Positions 63,707 through 64,000 of a DNA stretch of 64,000 bases are shown here, one piece after another. A program made the position numbers and the translations under genes. Origin of the DNA: an uncultured Lachnospiraceae bacterium (GTDB lineage: Bacteria; Bacillota; Clostridia; Lachnospirales; Lachnospiraceae); contig CAJTLB010000001.1 of assembly GCA_910577045.1 (NCBI GenBank), forward strand, positions 124,001-188,000, written 5' to 3'. Under the pieces are notes generated by a model, which worked only from the letters and a program-made list of their open reading frames with translations, searched no databases and was not told where the DNA came from. Within the stretch, counting starts at the first letter, position 1, and each line of letters starts with the position of its first letter.

Positions 63707-63730
63707 TATAGGTAAGGAGGAGGTGGCGGA

Positions 63731-64000
63731 GTGGATAATTTTTCTTTTCCATTGGAAATGGAACAGGCAGAGTCTGTAGTGAAAATTGCGGACGATAAAA
63801 TGAGTGCCACGCTTGAATTATGCAGACCACCCGAAGGAGATAGCTATAGTCTGGCAGATTTAAAGGTACTTCTGGAATCAAATGGTGTAAAGTATGGCAT
63901 TGATGAAGAGATATTGACCAAGATGATTGATAAGAAAATGTATAATCGTCCAATCGTAGTTGCCAGAGGAAAAGAGGCAGCAGATGGAGATGCAGGATAT
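63731..64000 (+). CDS. Second FapA-like (DUF342) protein, 3' truncated by window edge
   Basis: 90 codons visible, frame open to the last base. GTG start at 63731 with GGAGGTGG upstream. The N-terminal DUF342 pattern is clear: VVKIADDKMSATLELCRPPE, then LKVLLESNGVKYGIDEEI and IVVARGKEAADGDAGY. It differs from the flagellar-region member at 44069, whose N-terminus is less canonical. The beta-helix would lie beyond the window. Confidence 0.82.
   Translation, partial: MDNFSFPLEMEQAESVVKIADDKMSATLELCRPPEGDSYSLADLKVLLESNGVKYGIDEEILTKMIDKKMYNRPIVVARGKEAADGDAGY

Noticed and set aside
1..64000. Search for tRNA, rRNA, insertion sequences and prophage genes
   Set aside because: No cloverleaf, rRNA stretch, transposase, integrase or phage structural gene was seen by reading; a tRNA scan was not possible.

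Overview
The window is a low-GC chromosomal segment (roughly mid-to-upper 30s percent GC by eye). It reads as a motile, anaerobic, Gram-positive member of the Clostridia, most likely Lachnospiraceae. The reasons are the gene order (comM-dprA-topA-codY running straight into one very long flagellar/chemotaxis operon that ends just before rpsB-tsf), a Firmicutes-type CodY, a FliY-type switch protein with CheC and CheD and no CheZ, strong GGAGG ribosome binding sites, and frequent TTG/GTG starts. No rRNA, tRNA, CRISPR array, insertion sequence or prophage was seen.

Layout. (1) 1-3300: the 3' part of a GH36 alpha-galactosidase and an amylosucrase-like GH13 enzyme, a set suited to raffinose-family sugars and sucrose, closed by a terminator. 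(2) 3300-6670: a partial type IV pilus set: PilT ATPase, a PilM-PilN fusion and a PilO-like protein. (3) 6681-7232, minus strand: a YwlG/TIGR01440 family protein. (4) 7333-12996: ComM-like ATPase, DprA, topoisomerase I and CodY. (5) 13196-47248: about 34 kb of flagellar and chemotaxis genes, all on the plus strand and tightly packed: flgBC-fliEFGHIJ-motE-like-fliK-flgD-TIGR02530-flgE-flbD-motAB-fliLMY-cheY-fliOPQR-flhBA-flhF-flhG-pilZ-cheBAWCD-small membrane protein-fliA-fapA-like and four or so poorly known downstream genes. Flagellin, caps, hook-associated proteins, distal rod genes, cheR and receptors are not in the window. (6) 47299-49625: a small minus-strand gene with a striking promoter, then rpsB-tsf behind a structured leader. 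(7) 49684-50344: a decayed stretch holding a tiny ORF coupled to a truncated GNAT-like ORF. (8) 50345-54099: a heterodimeric ABC exporter and a lone acyl carrier protein. (9) 54443-56893: an SleB-like cell wall hydrolase and threonine synthase. (10) 56946-58228, minus strand: a CheX-like protein and a CheY. (11) 58414-60469: an OmpR/EnvZ-type two-component pair. (12) 60569-63667: a DUF4358 lipoprotein, an MBOAT O-acyltransferase and a DHHW protein, a likely cell-surface polymer acylation unit. (13) From 63731: the 5' end of a second FapA-like (DUF342) gene.

How it fits together. CodY sits immediately upstream of the flagellar operon, and sequences resembling CodY boxes lie at both the codY promoter and the flagellar promoter, so nutrient sensing may control motility directly. 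The flagellar operon encodes export apparatus, basal body, hook, stator, switch, FlhF/FlhG placement factors, a PilZ c-di-GMP receptor, the CheA pathway and sigma-28. Adaptation of the CheY signal would use FliY, CheC/CheD and perhaps the distant CheX-like protein. No clearly new system was found. The best leads are the CodY boxes, a possible coupled leader ORF in front of flgE, a strong intra-operon hairpin after flgE, the unexplained gene trio at the operon end, a palindrome at the predicted start of a small minus-strand transcript, the rpsB leader, and the CheX-like protein with an altered motif.
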